Positions 16,270 to 26,146 of a DNA stretch of 62,941 bases are shown here, one piece after another. The DNA is taken from the NCBI GenBank assembly GCA_945903635.1, contig CAMDOT010000007.1, positions 1 to 62,941 of the forward strand, given 5' to 3'. Position 1 is the first letter of the stretch; each line of letters begins with the position of its first letter. The notes beneath the pieces are model-generated. The model saw only the letters and a program-made list of their open reading frames with translations, made no database searches and was not told where the DNA came from. A program made the position numbers and the translations under genes. This DNA is from Rhizobium sp. Q54. Lineage in GTDB: Bacteria > Pseudomonadota > Alphaproteobacteria > Reyranellales > Reyranellaceae.

Positions 16270-17120
16270 TGGTCGAGAACCGCCCCTGGGTCACCTTTCT
16301 CAGTCATTTCGTGCTCATCATCGGCCTGATCGTCATCGCCTTCCCGGTGTGGATGACCTTCGTCGCCTCGACGCACGACCAGGAGACCATGCTGCGCTCA
16401 CCCGTGCCGATCTGGCCAGGTCCGTATCTGCTGGAGAATTACTGGACCGTGCTGACTGAGGGCTACCGCAACCGGCCCGGGACCGTGCCGCTCTACATCA
16501 CGCTGACCAACAGCATGATCATGGCGCTGGGCGTGGCCATCGGGAAGATCTTCATATCGATCATCGCGGCCTTCGCGATCGTCTACTTCCGCTTCCCGTT
16601 CCGGATGGCATTCTTCTGGGCGATCTTCGTCACCCTCATGCTGCCGGTCGAGGTACGCATCGTGCCGACTTACGGCGTGGTGGCGGGTCTCGGCATGCTC
16701 GATTCGTATTCCGGCCTGATCGTTCCGCTGATCGCCTCGGCCACCGCTACCTTCCTGTTCCGCCAGTTCTTCCTCAGCGTGCCCGACGAGCTCACCGAGG
16801 CCGCCCGCGTCGACGGCGCCTCTCCCATGCGCTTCTTCTGGGACATTCTGCTGCCGATGAGCCGGACCTCGATCGCCGCGCTGTTCGTGATCCAGTTCAT
16901 CTACGGCTGGAACCAGTATCTCTGGCCACTGCTGATCACGACAAAGGAGAGCTTCTACACCGTGGTGATGGCCGTATCGCGCCAGGCCAATGTGGTCGAT
17001 TCGGTGCCGAGCTGGAACCTGCTGATGGCCATGGCCATGCTCGCCATGCTGCCGCCGGTCCTGGTCGTGGTCTTCATGCAGCGACAGTTCGTGCGCGGCC
17101 TCGTCGAAGTCGAGAAGTAG
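16269..17120 (+). CDS. ugpE: glycerol-3-phosphate ABC transporter permease UgpE
   Basis: This 283-residue six-span permease pairs with UgpA. The EAA loop EAARVDGASPMRFFWDILLP is visible in the second half. The N-terminus [20 protein letters not shown] fits the family. The ATG overlaps the ugpA stop. The C-terminus ends QRQFVRGLVEVEK, usual for UgpE. The ATPase gene follows 19 nt later. Confidence 0.92.
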   Translation: MVENRPWVTFLSHFVLIIGLIVIAFPVWMTFVASTHDQETMLRSPVPIWPGPYLLENYWTVLTEGYRNRPGTVPLYITLTNSMIMALGVAIGKIFISIIAAFAIVYFRFPFRMAFFWAIFVTLMLPVEVRIVPTYGVVAGLGMLDSYSGLIVPLIASATATFLFRQFFLSVPDELTEAARVDGASPMRFFWDILLPMSRTSIAALFVIQFIYGWNQYLWPLLITTKESFYTVVMAVSRQANVVDSVPSWNLLMAMAMLAMLPPVLVVVFMQRQFVRGLVEVEK

Positions 17121-17139
17121 GAAGATGGGGAAATAGGCC

Positions 17140-18228
<1,089 letters not shown>

Positions 18229-18234
18229 CGGCCT

Positions 18235-18251
18235 GGGGCAGAGTTTGCCCC
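18235..18251 (+). terminator. hairpin after ugpC
   Basis: GGGGCA and TGCCCC pair around GAGTT, 6 nt after the ugpC stop codon. There is no T-run, so it is a possible Rho-type or processing signal at the end of the ugp operon. Confidence 0.3.
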
Positions 18252-18274
18252 TCGAACCGGCCCTCGCGTAGGTT

Positions 18275-19420
18275 GTGAATGCCCCAGCGAGGGACGCTTT
18301 GATCAATTCGATAGTCTCTCGGCTCCGGCAGATGGCGCCCCCCTGGTTCAGGCGGAGCGTTCGTGCCCTGAAAGCGCATGGTCGGCACCGGGCGCCGCGC
18401 CTGGCGAGCGTGTTCCTGCGGCCGATCCTCGGCGAGAGCGCGCCGCTGCGGGGCTATGAAGTCGATATCGCCGCCTACACCAGGCGAACGGGCGCCGCCT
18501 ATATCCAAAGCTCTTCCGCCGGCCTCGGCGTCGCGGTCCTGCCGCGGGCGCGGGTCCTGTACGACTACGGCGTCGTCCTGACGCCCCAACGCACGCTTCT
18601 CGCGGACGTCTCGCCACAGCTTGGCTTGCCGCCGCACACGCATGATGCCCTGGCCGCGTGGCGGCTGCCGCCGATGACCCGCTTCCCGGGCCGCCTGGCC
18701 GTCCTCACGGCAACGGCGCATCAGCGCTACTATCACTGGATGTTCGACATCCTGCCGCGCTTCGGCCTGCTGCGGGAGACGGGCCTCGGCGTCGACGCCT
18801 ATCTGATCAACACGGAGATCGGCTATCAGCGCGAATCCGTCGAGCACCTGTCGATGACGCCGGTCATCTCGCCGTCGATGCTGACCCATATCGAAGCCGA
18901 TGAGCTGATCGTCCCGACATTGCCGGGCGCCAGTGGCTACCCGACCTTGCGGACCTACGATTTCCTGCGGAAGAGCTTCTTGCCGTCGACGCTGCCCGTG
19001 CTGCCGCGCCGCCGGCTTTACGTAACGCGGCGGGATGCCCTCACGCGTCGCGTTGTGAATGAAGACGAAGTCGTCGCCGCATTGTCACCGCTCGGGTTCG
19101 AGACCGTGGAGCTCGAGGGTATGGCCGTGGCGAAACAGGCGCTGCTCTTCGCGTCGGCCGAGCTGGTTGTCGGCTCGCACGGCGCGGGGTTCAGCAATCT
19201 GGTGTTCAGCCCGGCCGGAAGCGGTGTCCTCGAGTTCGAGGTCAGGGAGGATTTCAGCCCGTCCTACGAAATACTCGCCAACCATCGCGGCCTCCCCTAT
19301 CGCCGCATCAAATGCCGGTCGGTCGTGCCCGGGACCAACGACCTCAAGGTCGAGGTGGACGATATGATGGCAGCCATACGGTCGCTTCTGGCGCAGGGCG
19401 GGCCCGCCCCGGCCCGCTAG
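18275..19420 (+). CDS. glycosyltransferase family 61 (DUF563) protein
   Basis: This protein of 381 residues has the GT61 core: RYYHWMFDILPRFGLL in the middle and ELVVGSHGAGFSNLVFSP near the C-terminus. The latter is the conserved region of the family. GT61 enzymes transfer sugars such as xylose or GlcNAc, and bacterial members occur in polysaccharide loci. No signal peptide or membrane span is obvious. The GTG start at 18275 is tentative: the TTG at 18299 has a better Shine-Dalgarno (GCGAGGGA) and would give MINSIVSRL. It is an orphan here, with no other polysaccharide genes adjacent. Confidence 0.75.
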   Translation: MNAPARDALINSIVSRLRQMAPPWFRRSVRALKAHGRHRAPRLASVFLRPILGESAPLRGYEVDIAAYTRRTGAAYIQSSSAGLGVAVLPRARVLYDYGVVLTPQRTLLADVSPQLGLPPHTHDALAAWRLPPMTRFPGRLAVLTATAHQRYYHWMFDILPRFGLLRETGLGVDAYLINTEIGYQRESVEHLSMTPVISPSMLTHIEADELIVPTLPGASGYPTLRTYDFLRKSFLPSTLPVLPRRRLYVTRRDALTRRVVNEDEVVAALSPLGFETVELEGMAVAKQALLFASAELVVGSHGAGFSNLVFSPAGSGVLEFEVREDFSPSYEILANHRGLPYRRIKCRSVVPGTNDLKVEVDDMMAAIRSLLAQGGPAPAR

Positions 19421-19430
19421 CACTCGGCAT

Positions 19431-19486
19431 GCAGGCGGTGAGCGCCGCAAACCACGAGCCGGTCTTGCCTTTGCGGCGATGCCTGC
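19431..19486 (+). repeat. two-part inverted repeat after the GT61 gene
   Basis: Outer arms are GCAGGC (19431) and GCCTGC (19481). Inner arms are CGCCGCAAA (19443-19451) and TTTGCGGCG (19470-19478). All are exact complements. The element fills the 82-bp gap before the next gene and could be a leader structure or a factor-dependent terminator. Confidence 0.5.
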
Positions 19487-19502
19487 GTCAGAGTGAAGTC
19501 CG

Positions 19503-19988
19503 ATGGCCGCCCAAAAGCTCAACCTCCTGCACATCCTGCTTCTATTGAGCGCCGGAGCCTGCTTTTACTATGTCTTGTGGGAAAACCGGCAGCGGACGAT
19601 CGCCTTCAGGAAGCACTTCCGGTCCTCCTGGTTCGCAATCGGGGCTGTGCTCCTGCTGGTTTTTTTCCGCGTCGGGATGAAACAACCCATCTGGCCGATC
19701 GGAAGCGCCCTGGCGGTTGGCCTGATCATCGGCGGCGTCTATGGCGCCACCCTGACGTTGAGGGTCGATCGGTCCTGGTCGATTCCGCGGCCTCCCGGCG
19801 GTCGCTACATGGCCTGGCTTGCAGGGCTGCTGCTGGCGGCCGTCGCTGTCGAGATCGCCGGTGCAGTGATCGGACCGGAGGCGAGGATGTGGCGCTTCTA
19901 TACGACGCTGGTTGCCCTGGGATGTGCGGGGGCGTTGGTCGGACGCTCGATTGCCATAGCGTTCCGCGTTTGGCGCCTGATCGGATAG
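19503..19988 (+). CDS. hypothetical polytopic membrane protein
   Basis: This 161-residue protein is not recognised. About five hydrophobic segments are visible, near residues 7-24, 43-57, 66-84, 102-124 and 132-154. Short basic loops such as ENRQRTIAFRKHFRSS and TLRVDRSWSIPRPPGGR lie between them. No catalytic motif is seen. A GAGTGAAGTCCG stretch precedes the ATG. It follows the GT61 gene on the same strand, but a large inverted repeat separates them, so co-function is uncertain. Confidence 0.6.
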   Translation: MAAQKLNLLHILLLLSAGACFYYVLWENRQRTIAFRKHFRSSWFAIGAVLLLVFFRVGMKQPIWPIGSALAVGLIIGGVYGATLTLRVDRSWSIPRPPGGRYMAWLAGLLLAAVAVEIAGAVIGPEARMWRFYTTLVALGCAGALVGRSIAIAFRVWRLIG

Positions 19989-20072
19989 CGGCGCTGTTCG
20001 ACGCTTCGATCAAAATGATCGCGTCATGACAATCGACCGAGAGTCTCGATGCTTTTCTGCAAGCTGGCCGGT

Positions 20073-20276
20073 TCATCTCGACTTCCCGCTGGCCGTCTTC
20101 CGCTTCGGGACCTTCTTGCCCTTCGCCCGCGCTTCCGAAAGACCGATGGCGATGGCCTGCTTGCGGCTCTTCACCGTGCCGCCCTTGCCACCTTTACCGC
20201 TCTTGAGCGTGCCTTCCTTGCGTTTGTGCAGCGCTCTGGCCACGTCCTTGGTGGCGCTCGCAGAGTATTTGGCCAT
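20073..20276 (-). CDS. small lysine-rich protein (DUF6496-like)
   Basis: This 67-residue, strongly basic protein begins MAKYSASATKDVARALHKRK and has glycine-lysine repeats (KSGKGGKGG) followed by TVKSRKQAIAIGLSEARAKGKK. It resembles the small DUF6496 family, whose role is unknown; charge suggests nucleic-acid binding. GGAG sits 8 nt upstream of the ATG. It stands alone on the minus strand between two plus-strand genes. Confidence 0.75.
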   Translation of the reverse strand: MAKYSASATKDVARALHKRKEGTLKSGKGGKGGTVKSRKQAIAIGLSEARAKGKKVPKRKTASGKSR

Positions 20277-20426
20277 CGATCTGCTCCGGGGTTGTAGAGC
20301 TGCAACGCAAATCGTGAACGCAGATTGTGCGCGGAGGATGCAATCCGTTTGCGCGGGTGGCGGCCTTTTATGCAACTTGGCCGCTGAATTCGCGTTTCCG
20401 AAGATCGAGGTCAACGGAGAGCCGCC

Positions 20427-20876
20427 ATGAAGGCGAAGTTGCTGCATGAGGATGACGGGCAGCGCACCTTTGCCCTCGTATTCGATTCGGGCGATTCCGT
20501 CCTGGATCTGCTGCGCACCTTCGCGACCCGGGAGAAGCTGTCCGGTGCGCAATTCACCGCGATAGGCGCTTTTAGTGCAGTAAGGCTGGGCTACTTCGAC
20601 TGGGAAAAGAAGGACTATGTCGGGCGCGACTATGCCGAGCAGATGGAAGTCGCCTCGCTTACGGGCGATGTTGCGCTCGGGCCCGACCGCGCTCCGGCAA
20701 TCCACGTCCATTGCGTGCTCGGCCGCAGCGATTTCAGCTCACTGGCTGGCCATCTTCTGAAGGCAACGGTGCGGCCGACTCTGGAGCTCGTCCTGACCGA
20801 ATCCCCCGTCCATCTCCGCAAGAGACATGACGCGAATTCGGGCCTGGCCCTTATCGACCTTGATGCTTCGACATAG
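20427..20876 (+). CDS. PPC/DUF296 domain protein
   Basis: This 149-residue single-domain protein matches the PPC (DUF296) fold: GDSVLDLLRTFATREKLSGA, then TAIGAFSAVRLGYFDW, and the histidine motif IHVHCVLGRSD. In plants the domain occurs with AT-hooks and trimerises; stand-alone bacterial members are of unknown function and may bind a metal through the histidines. The ATG follows GGAGAGCCGCC. The 3' end converges on the oxidase-assembly gene. Confidence 0.8.
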   Translation: MKAKLLHEDDGQRTFALVFDSGDSVLDLLRTFATREKLSGAQFTAIGAFSAVRLGYFDWEKKDYVGRDYAEQMEVASLTGDVALGPDRAPAIHVHCVLGRSDFSSLAGHLLKATVRPTLELVLTESPVHLRKRHDANSGLALIDLDAST

Positions 20877-20894
20877 GAACGCTCGGCAGCACGA

Positions 20895-21122
20895 TCAACG
20901 CGCTGGCGGCGCCGAAGGAGGAGGCGATGTCGGCTGTCCCGTTTGCCCGGCGCGGCTTTCCTCCGCCGTGCTCTTAAGCGGGGCATCCTCGTCGAACAGG
21001 ATGCGTTCGGCCGCGCCGTCGAGATCCTCGTACTGGCCACTGCGCAGCGACCACATGAAGGCGGCAAGGCCTGCAACGCCGAGCGCCAGCGCCACCGGGA
21101 TCAGGTAGAAATAATCCGTCAT
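20895..21122 (-). CDS. ccoS: cbb3-type cytochrome oxidase assembly protein CcoS/FixS
   Basis: This 75-residue protein has one N-terminal membrane span (YFYLIPVALALGVAGLAAFMWSLRSGQYEDLDGAAERILFDED is the family core). The WSLRSGQYEDLDG region after the span is characteristic of CcoS. It is needed to insert cofactors into cbb3 oxidase. The C-terminal proline-rich tail is unstructured. Its ATG overlaps the P-type ATPase stop by 4 bp (ATGA), so the two are coupled. Confidence 0.93.
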   Translation of the reverse strand: MTDYFYLIPVALALGVAGLAAFMWSLRSGQYEDLDGAAERILFDEDAPLKSTAEESRAGQTGQPTSPPPSAPPAR

Positions 21123-23359
21123 CGCCCTGCCTGCATCACCGTGGTCTGGGGTGCCGGAGTCTGCGGCGCTTCGGGCAGCGTGCCGACGCTGCCGCGGCCC
21201 GGGCGTTTGCCGAGGCGCAGGGCGTTGGCGATCACCAGGATCGACGATGCCGACATGGCGATGGCGGCAATGAGGGGCGTCACATAGCCCAGCACGGCAA
21301 CCGGAACAGCCAAAGCGTTGTAGGCGATGGCGAGGGCGAAGTTCTGCCGGATCAGCTTGCCCGCTTCGCCGGCTGTCCAGATCGCTTCGGGGACCGCCGT
21401 GAGGTCATCGTGAAGGAAGACGATGTCGGCGGCGTTGCGCCCGACGTCGGCGGCAGAAGCCGTCGCCATGGAGACATGCGCCGCGGCCAGCGCGGGCGCA
21501 TCGTTGAGGCCGTCGCCCACCATCAGGACCTTGACGCCGCGGGCGGCGAGTGCCGCGATATGCGCGACCTTCTCTGCCGGCGACACCGCCGCGCGCCACG
21601 GCAGGTTCAGTGACGCGGCCACGCGCTGGACGGCTTCCTGGTGATCGCCTGACAGGATTTCGACGGACAGGCCCTTCGCCATCAGTGCGGCGACCGCTTC
21701 GCGCGCACCGGGCCGGAGTTCGTCGCGGAAGCGGAAGCTGCAGAGAAGCCGTCCGTTGGCGGAGAGCGCCACGCCGGGGCCTGCATCACCGGTGTGGGTC
21801 CAATCCGGTCGGCCGAGGCGGTAGACCATGTCGCCCATCCGGCCTTCGAGACCCGCACCGGCCTGCTCAGCCAAGTCGGTCAGCACGACGGTGCTCACCT
21901 CGCGGGCCCTTCCTTCGGCGGCGATGGCCTGCGCGTAGGGGTGGCGGGAGCGCGCCGCCATGGCTGCAGCGATGGCCAGCAGCTCCGGATCGATCCCGCC
22001 GCGATCCGCCAGATTGGGCACGCCGTTGGTGAGCGTGCCGGTCTTGTCGAAGACGACATGGTCGGCCTCGGCGAGACGCTCCAGCGCGCCGCTGCCCTTG
22101 ATCATGATGCCGAGCTCGAACAGGCGCCGTGCCGCCACGACCTGGACCATGGGCACGGCGAGGCCGAGCGCACAGGGGCAGGTGATGATCAGGACGGCAA
22201 TGGCAATGGTCACCGCGCGATGCACGTCGCCGGTCGCCGCCATCCAGCCGATGAAGGTCGCGAGCGCGGTGACATGGATCACGGGCGCATAGAGGCGCGC
22301 GGCCCGGTCGGCCAGGCGCCGGTAACCCGCGCGGCCTGTTTCGGCCGCTTCCATCATGCGCGTCATCTCGGCCAGGAAGGAATCGCGAGCCACTGCCGTC
22401 GCCTCGATCGTGAGCGGTCCCGTCAGATTGAGCGTGCCGGCCTGGAGCTGCGCGCCCGCAGCCACCGGCTGCGGCAGGCTCTCGCCCGATACCAGCGAGA
22501 CATCGAGGTCCGACCGCCCCTCGACGATCCGGGCATCGACCGGGACACGGTCGCCCGCCGCCAGCAGGAGGGTCATGCCCGGGCGGATCGCGTCGACCGC
22601 CAGATAGTGTCGCGCGCCATCGGGTTCGATCACCCAGGCGCCGCGCGCCGCCAGCGAGGCCAGTCCCTTGACCGCCGTGCGCGCGCGCTCGCGCATCACG
22701 TGATCGAGCGTGCGGCCGATCAGCAGGAAGAACAGCAGCGAGATCGCGGCGTCGAAATAGGCGTGCGGGCCGTGATGGACCGTCTCGTAGAGGCTCATGC
22801 CGAAAGCCAGGAGAACGCCAATGGAGATCGGCACGTCCATGTTGGTCCTGCCGCGGCGGACCGCCTGCCAGGCCGAGCGGAAGAAGACGCGGCCGCTGTA
22901 GGCGAGACTCGGCAGCGCGATCGCCGCCGACAGCCAATGGAACAGGTCGCGCGCCGCGGCGTCGGCGCCCGACCAGACGGCGACCGACAGCATCATGATG
23001 TTGCCTGCCGCGAAGCCGGCAACGGCAAGGGCGCGCACCAGCTCGCCCATGGCGGGATCCTTGTTCTCCGCGTCGTCGGCGTGCAGGTGCGCCTCGAAAC
23101 CGGCCTGGTTCAACGTCTCGACAATCGGCGGCGCCTCGCCGCGCCACGCGACGGAAACCCGCCGGGTCGAGAGGTTGACGCGCGCCCGTTCGACGCCGGG
23201 GAGGACACCGAGGACGCGCTCGATGCGCGCAACGCAGGCACCACAATGGATCGAGGGGACGCTGAGCTCGTTCTGCCGCAGGCCGCCCTCGACGAGGCGG
23301 CTCGCCAGCAGCAGCTCCTCTCCGAGGTCGGCCCTAGGGCCGGATGGCGCGCCAGGCAT
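21119..23359 (-). CDS. ccoI: copper-translocating P1B-type ATPase CcoI/FixI
   Basis: This 746-residue copper pump has an N-terminal heavy-metal domain with HCGACVARIE, eight membrane spans, the transport motif CPCALGLAVP, the phosphorylation motif FDKTGTLTNG and the hinge VGDGLNDAPALAAA. FixI-type pumps export copper to the periplasmic side for cbb3 oxidase assembly. Position between DUF2189 and ccoS in the oxidase cluster fixes the assignment. Its 5' end overlaps the DUF2189 gene by 26 bp. Confidence 0.94.
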   Translation of the reverse strand: MPGAPSGPRADLGEELLLASRLVEGGLRQNELSVPSIHCGACVARIERVLGVLPGVERARVNLSTRRVSVAWRGEAPPIVETLNQAGFEAHLHADDAENKDPAMGELVRALAVAGFAAGNIMMLSVAVWSGADAAARDLFHWLSAAIALPSLAYSGRVFFRSAWQAVRRGRTNMDVPISIGVLLAFGMSLYETVHHGPHAYFDAAISLLFFLLIGRTLDHVMRERARTAVKGLASLAARGAWVIEPDGARHYLAVDAIRPGMTLLLAAGDRVPVDARIVEGRSDLDVSLVSGESLPQPVAAGAQLQAGTLNLTGPLTIEATAVARDSFLAEMTRMMEAAETGRAGYRRLADRAARLYAPVIHVTALATFIGWMAATGDVHRAVTIAIAVLIITCPCALGLAVPMVQVVAARRLFELGIMIKGSGALERLAEADHVVFDKTGTLTNGVPNLADRGGIDPELLAIAAAMAARSRHPYAQAIAAEGRAREVSTVVLTDLAEQAGAGLEGRMGDMVYRLGRPDWTHTGDAGPGVALSANGRLLCSFRFRDELRPGAREAVAALMAKGLSVEILSGDHQEAVQRVAASLNLPWRAAVSPAEKVAHIAALAARGVKVLMVGDGLNDAPALAAAHVSMATASAADVGRNAADIVFLHDDLTAVPEAIWTAGEAGKLIRQNFALAIAYNALAVPVAVLGYVTPLIAAIAMSASSILVIANALRLGKRPGRGSVGTLPEAPQTPAPQTTVMQAGR

Positions 23360-24122
23360 GCCAGGTTCCGTGTCCCAGCAGGGGAAACACGACGATGAGG
23401 CCCAGAAGTCCGGTCGCGAGGCTCAGCACGAACAGCGCGAGCACGATCGCACCCCAGGCCAGCATGACCGGCAGGTTGTTCCAGACGAGCTGCATGCTGG
23501 TGCCCATGGCCGTCAGCGAGTCGACCCGCTCCTCCAGCATCATCGGCACCGAGAAGGCGCTGATGGCGAAGGAGAAGGCGGCGAACAACGCGCCGACCAG
23601 GGTGCCGACCACCAGCAGCGCCCAGCCGGTCGGCGTGGTGAACAGCATCGGGGCGACATGGGACAGGCCCGGAAACGGCAGCAGGCCGAAGAACAGCGCG
23701 TAGATGATGACGGCGGCACGCATCCACAGCAGCATCAATCCGCAGAGAAGGGCGCCGGTGAACAGGAGCTGGCCGCCCGCCGCCGGCCGCACGAACACCA
23801 TCGATGTGAAGTTGACCGGCGTGCCGGCGGTGAGCGCGCGGCTCTTCTCGTAGAGACCGATCGCCAGCAGCGGCCCTACGACCATGAAGCCCGCAAAGGC
23901 CGGGAAGAGGATGTAGTCCCAGCCGAAGGCCACGAGGCCGAAGACGATCGCGGCGGAAACGATGAAGACACCGAGGCCGTAGAGAAGGCTGGGCGCCGGC
24001 TGTGCCACGAGATCGCGCCATCCCGCCGCCAGCCACTGGCCCGCGACCGACGGCGCGTAGTGACGGTCGAGGATCCTGTCGGGCCGGACGGGCGGCATGA
24101 CCGCGGGGATCGTATGTCTCAT
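23334..24122 (-). CDS. DUF2189 family integral membrane protein
   Basis: This 262-residue protein has about six membrane segments and the DUF2189 pattern: WLAAGWRDLVAQPAPSLLYG near the N-terminus, GFMVVGPLLAIGLYEKSRAL and PLLGHGTWHAWRAI at the end. Function is unknown. It occupies the place in the cco cluster where ccoG and ccoH usually lie. The start at MRHTIPAVMPPV was chosen because it overlaps the end of the preceding small gene by 4 bp. Confidence 0.82.
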   Translation of the reverse strand: MRHTIPAVMPPVRPDRILDRHYAPSVAGQWLAAGWRDLVAQPAPSLLYGLGVFIVSAAIVFGLVAFGWDYILFPAFAGFMVVGPLLAIGLYEKSRALTAGTPVNFTSMVFVRPAAGGQLLFTGALLCGLMLLWMRAAVIIYALFFGLLPFPGLSHVAPMLFTTPTGWALLVVGTLVGALFAAFSFAISAFSVPMMLEERVDSLTAMGTSMQLVWNNLPVMLAWGAIVLALFVLSLATGLLGLIVVFPLLGHGTWHAWRAIRP

Positions 24123-24340
24123 CGTCTGGCTCCCGAACAGGACGACTTCGCCGCGCTGAACGTGCCGCCGCGCGATGTTTCTCCCGGCTTCACGTGATCG
24201 ACGCAATCGGGTTGCGAGGTGATCGCGACATAGAGGAGATGGGCGTTGGCGCCGGCCAGCAGCGCAAGGCAGGCCGCGACGACCGCAACAACGGTCCACT
24301 TGCCGCTGGGCCGTCGGCTGTCGGAAGGGGCGGCGATCAT
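24119..24340 (-). CDS. 73-residue single-span membrane protein of the cco cluster
   Basis: The protein has one hydrophobic segment (WTVVAVVAACLALLAGANAH) followed by a short periplasmic tail with two cysteines (SQPDCVDH and AKSSC). It overlaps ccoP upstream and the DUF2189 gene downstream by 4 bp each, so it is firmly embedded in the operon. It is far shorter than FixH/CcoH (about 150 residues or more) and does not resemble it. The two cysteines might bind copper or form a disulfide; this is inference. Confidence 0.65.
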   Translation of the reverse strand: MIAAPSDSRRPSGKWTVVAVVAACLALLAGANAHLLYVAITSQPDCVDHVKPGETSRGGTFSAAKSSCSGARR

Positions 24341-25218
24341 GGCCGCTTCTTCCCGAGGTCGACGAGATAGAGCGTCAGGATCTTGCGATCGACCGGCGAG
24401 AGCCTGCCTTCCCAGCCGGGCATCTGTCCCTTCAGGCCGCCCCATACATCGGTGTAGAGCGCCCACTCGTCGCGGCCATGCATGTAATAGTGGCTGATGA
24501 GGTTGGGCGCGCCGACCTCGGGATTGCCCTTCGCTTCGGGCCCATGGCAGGCGGCGCAGTTCGCGGCGAAGACGGCCTTGCCCTTTTCGATGGTCGCAGC
24601 CGGAATCGCCGTGGCCGCCTTACTGTCCATGAGGCTCCGCACGTAGGCCACGACGTTCTCGATCTCGTCGCGCTTCAGGATGCCGTCGCGCCCGAAGGCG
24701 GGCATCTGGGAAATCCTGCTGTCGGCATGCGTCGAGTTGATGCCCACGCGGATCGTCTGCTCGATCGCCTCGGGCGAACCGCCGAACAGCCACGACGAGG
24801 TCGTGAGGTTGGGGAAGCCCTTGCCGCCCTTGGCATCGCCGCCGTGGCAGACCGAGCAATTGTCGCCGAACAGCGTGCGCCCGGTCTCGCGCACGGCCTT
24901 CATCAAGGCGGGATCGGCCTCGATCTGGGCGAAGCTGCGGCCGGCGATCTGATCGGTCCAGGCTGAGCGCGCGACGGCTGCCTGCTTCACCGACGCGGTG
25001 ACGGCGGCGCGGTCGTCGGCCCCCAGCAGGCCCTTCGTGAAGCTTGTCCAGGTCGGGAAGGCCGGCATCAGCACCCAGTAGCCGACGGCGAAGATGAAGG
25101 TGACGATCAGGGTGTAGTAGATCAGCCGCGGCACCGGCGTGTTCAACTCCTTGATGCCGTTCCACTCATGGCCGGTCATCAGGTAGCCGGTCTTCGGATC
25201 GCGCTCCTCTACGGACAT
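24337..25218 (-). CDS. ccoP: cbb3-type cytochrome c oxidase subunit III (dihaem)
   Basis: This 293-residue protein has an N-terminal cytoplasmic stretch, one span (about residues 33-52) and two c-type haem domains with CSVCH (121-125) and CAACH (221-225). The N-terminal HEWNGIKELNTPVPRL is the CcoP signature. It passes electrons from soluble cytochrome c to CcoO and CcoN. It overlaps ccoQ by 10 bp. Confidence 0.96.
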   Translation of the reverse strand: MSVEERDPKTGYLMTGHEWNGIKELNTPVPRLIYYTLIVTFIFAVGYWVLMPAFPTWTSFTKGLLGADDRAAVTASVKQAAVARSAWTDQIAGRSFAQIEADPALMKAVRETGRTLFGDNCSVCHGGDAKGGKGFPNLTTSSWLFGGSPEAIEQTIRVGINSTHADSRISQMPAFGRDGILKRDEIENVVAYVRSLMDSKAATAIPAATIEKGKAVFAANCAACHGPEAKGNPEVGAPNLISHYYMHGRDEWALYTDVWGGLKGQMPGWEGRLSPVDRKILTLYLVDLGKKRP

Positions 25219-25379
25219 GGCCTGTCATCCTTCTCGAGGATCGACGCGGCGGCGCGATCGAACTCGCGGCGATTGGACGGCCAGTAGACATAGAGCAACA
25301 CGATCGCCGACATCGCGATGAAGTAGAACAGGCCGAACGTCTTGGCGAACCAGACGAGTTCTTCGTAGGTGACGGTCAT
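25209..25379 (-). CDS. ccoQ: cbb3-type cytochrome oxidase subunit CcoQ
   Basis: This 56-residue single-span protein reads MTVTYEELVWFAKTFGLFYF at its start, followed by the rest of the span and VYWPSNRREFDRAA, as usual for CcoQ. CcoQ stabilises the assembled complex. It lies between ccoO and ccoP with overlaps on both sides. Confidence 0.9.
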   Translation of the reverse strand: MTVTYEELVWFAKTFGLFYFIAMSAIVLLYVYWPSNRREFDRAAASILEKDDRPCP

Positions 25380-26143
25380 GGCGATTTGGCCTCCGACTGG
25401 GCCTTCACCGCCGGCGCCGCTTCCGACGCCACGATCTTGTAGGGCGCCTCGGTGAGGCGACCGAGGATCTGGAGATAGGCCACGAGCGCATCCATCTCCG
25501 TGAGGCGCGTCGGCACGCCGTCGAAGGCGCGCACGTTGGTCGCCTCGCCGTAGCGCTTGGTCACGCCCGCGGCGAGCGGGTCGTCGGGATTCGCCTGGCC
25601 CAGCGCGTCGTTGGCCGCGTTGGCGATCATCTCGTCGGTGTAGGGCACGCCGACGGCGCGCATCGCCTTGAGATTGCCGGCGAGATCGTTGGTCCTGAGA
25701 TCGTTGCGCAGCAACCAGGCATAGTTCGGCATGACCGACGGCGGCACGACGCTGCGCGGGCTCACGAGGTGGGCGACCTGCCATTCGTCCGAATACTTGC
25801 CGCCGATCCGCGCGAGATCGGGCCCGGTGCGCTTGGAGCCCCAGAGCATCGGATGGTCGTACTTGGACTCGACGGCCAGCGAGTAGGGCCCGTAACGCTC
25901 GACCTCGTCGCGCAGGGTGCGGATCATCTGCGAGTGGCAGGCGTAGCAGCCTTCGCGGACGTAGATGTTGCGGCCGGCCAGCTCGAGCGGGGTGTAGACC
26001 CGCATATCGGGCACTTCCTCGACGGTCTGGTGGATGGTGAAGAGCGGCGCGATCTCGACCAGGCCGCCGATGCTGGCGACGCCGATGATGGCGAGCGTGA
26101 AACCGATCGCCTTGCGCTCGAGCTTGTAATGGAAACCGAACAT
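25376..26143 (-). CDS. ccoO: cbb3-type cytochrome c oxidase subunit II (monohaem)
   Basis: This 255-residue protein has one N-terminal span and a periplasmic haem c domain with REGCYACHSQ. The stretch GRNIYVREGCYACHSQMIRT and RTGPDLARIGGKYSDEWH-like region are CcoO hallmarks. It relays electrons to CcoN. It starts 3 nt after the ccoN stop and overlaps ccoQ by 4 bp. Confidence 0.96.
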   Translation of the reverse strand: MFGFHYKLERKAIGFTLAIIGVASIGGLVEIAPLFTIHQTVEEVPDMRVYTPLELAGRNIYVREGCYACHSQMIRTLRDEVERYGPYSLAVESKYDHPMLWGSKRTGPDLARIGGKYSDEWQVAHLVSPRSVVPPSVMPNYAWLLRNDLRTNDLAGNLKAMRAVGVPYTDEMIANAANDALGQANPDDPLAAGVTKRYGEATNVRAFDGVPTRLTEMDALVAYLQILGRLTEAPYKIVASEAAPAVKAQSEAKSP

Positions 26144-26146
26144 GGC

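Noticed and set aside
24119..24340. ccoH (fixH) assignment for the 73-residue protein
   Set aside because: It is about half the usual length and lacks the FixH-like periplasmic domain; only its place in the operon is similar.
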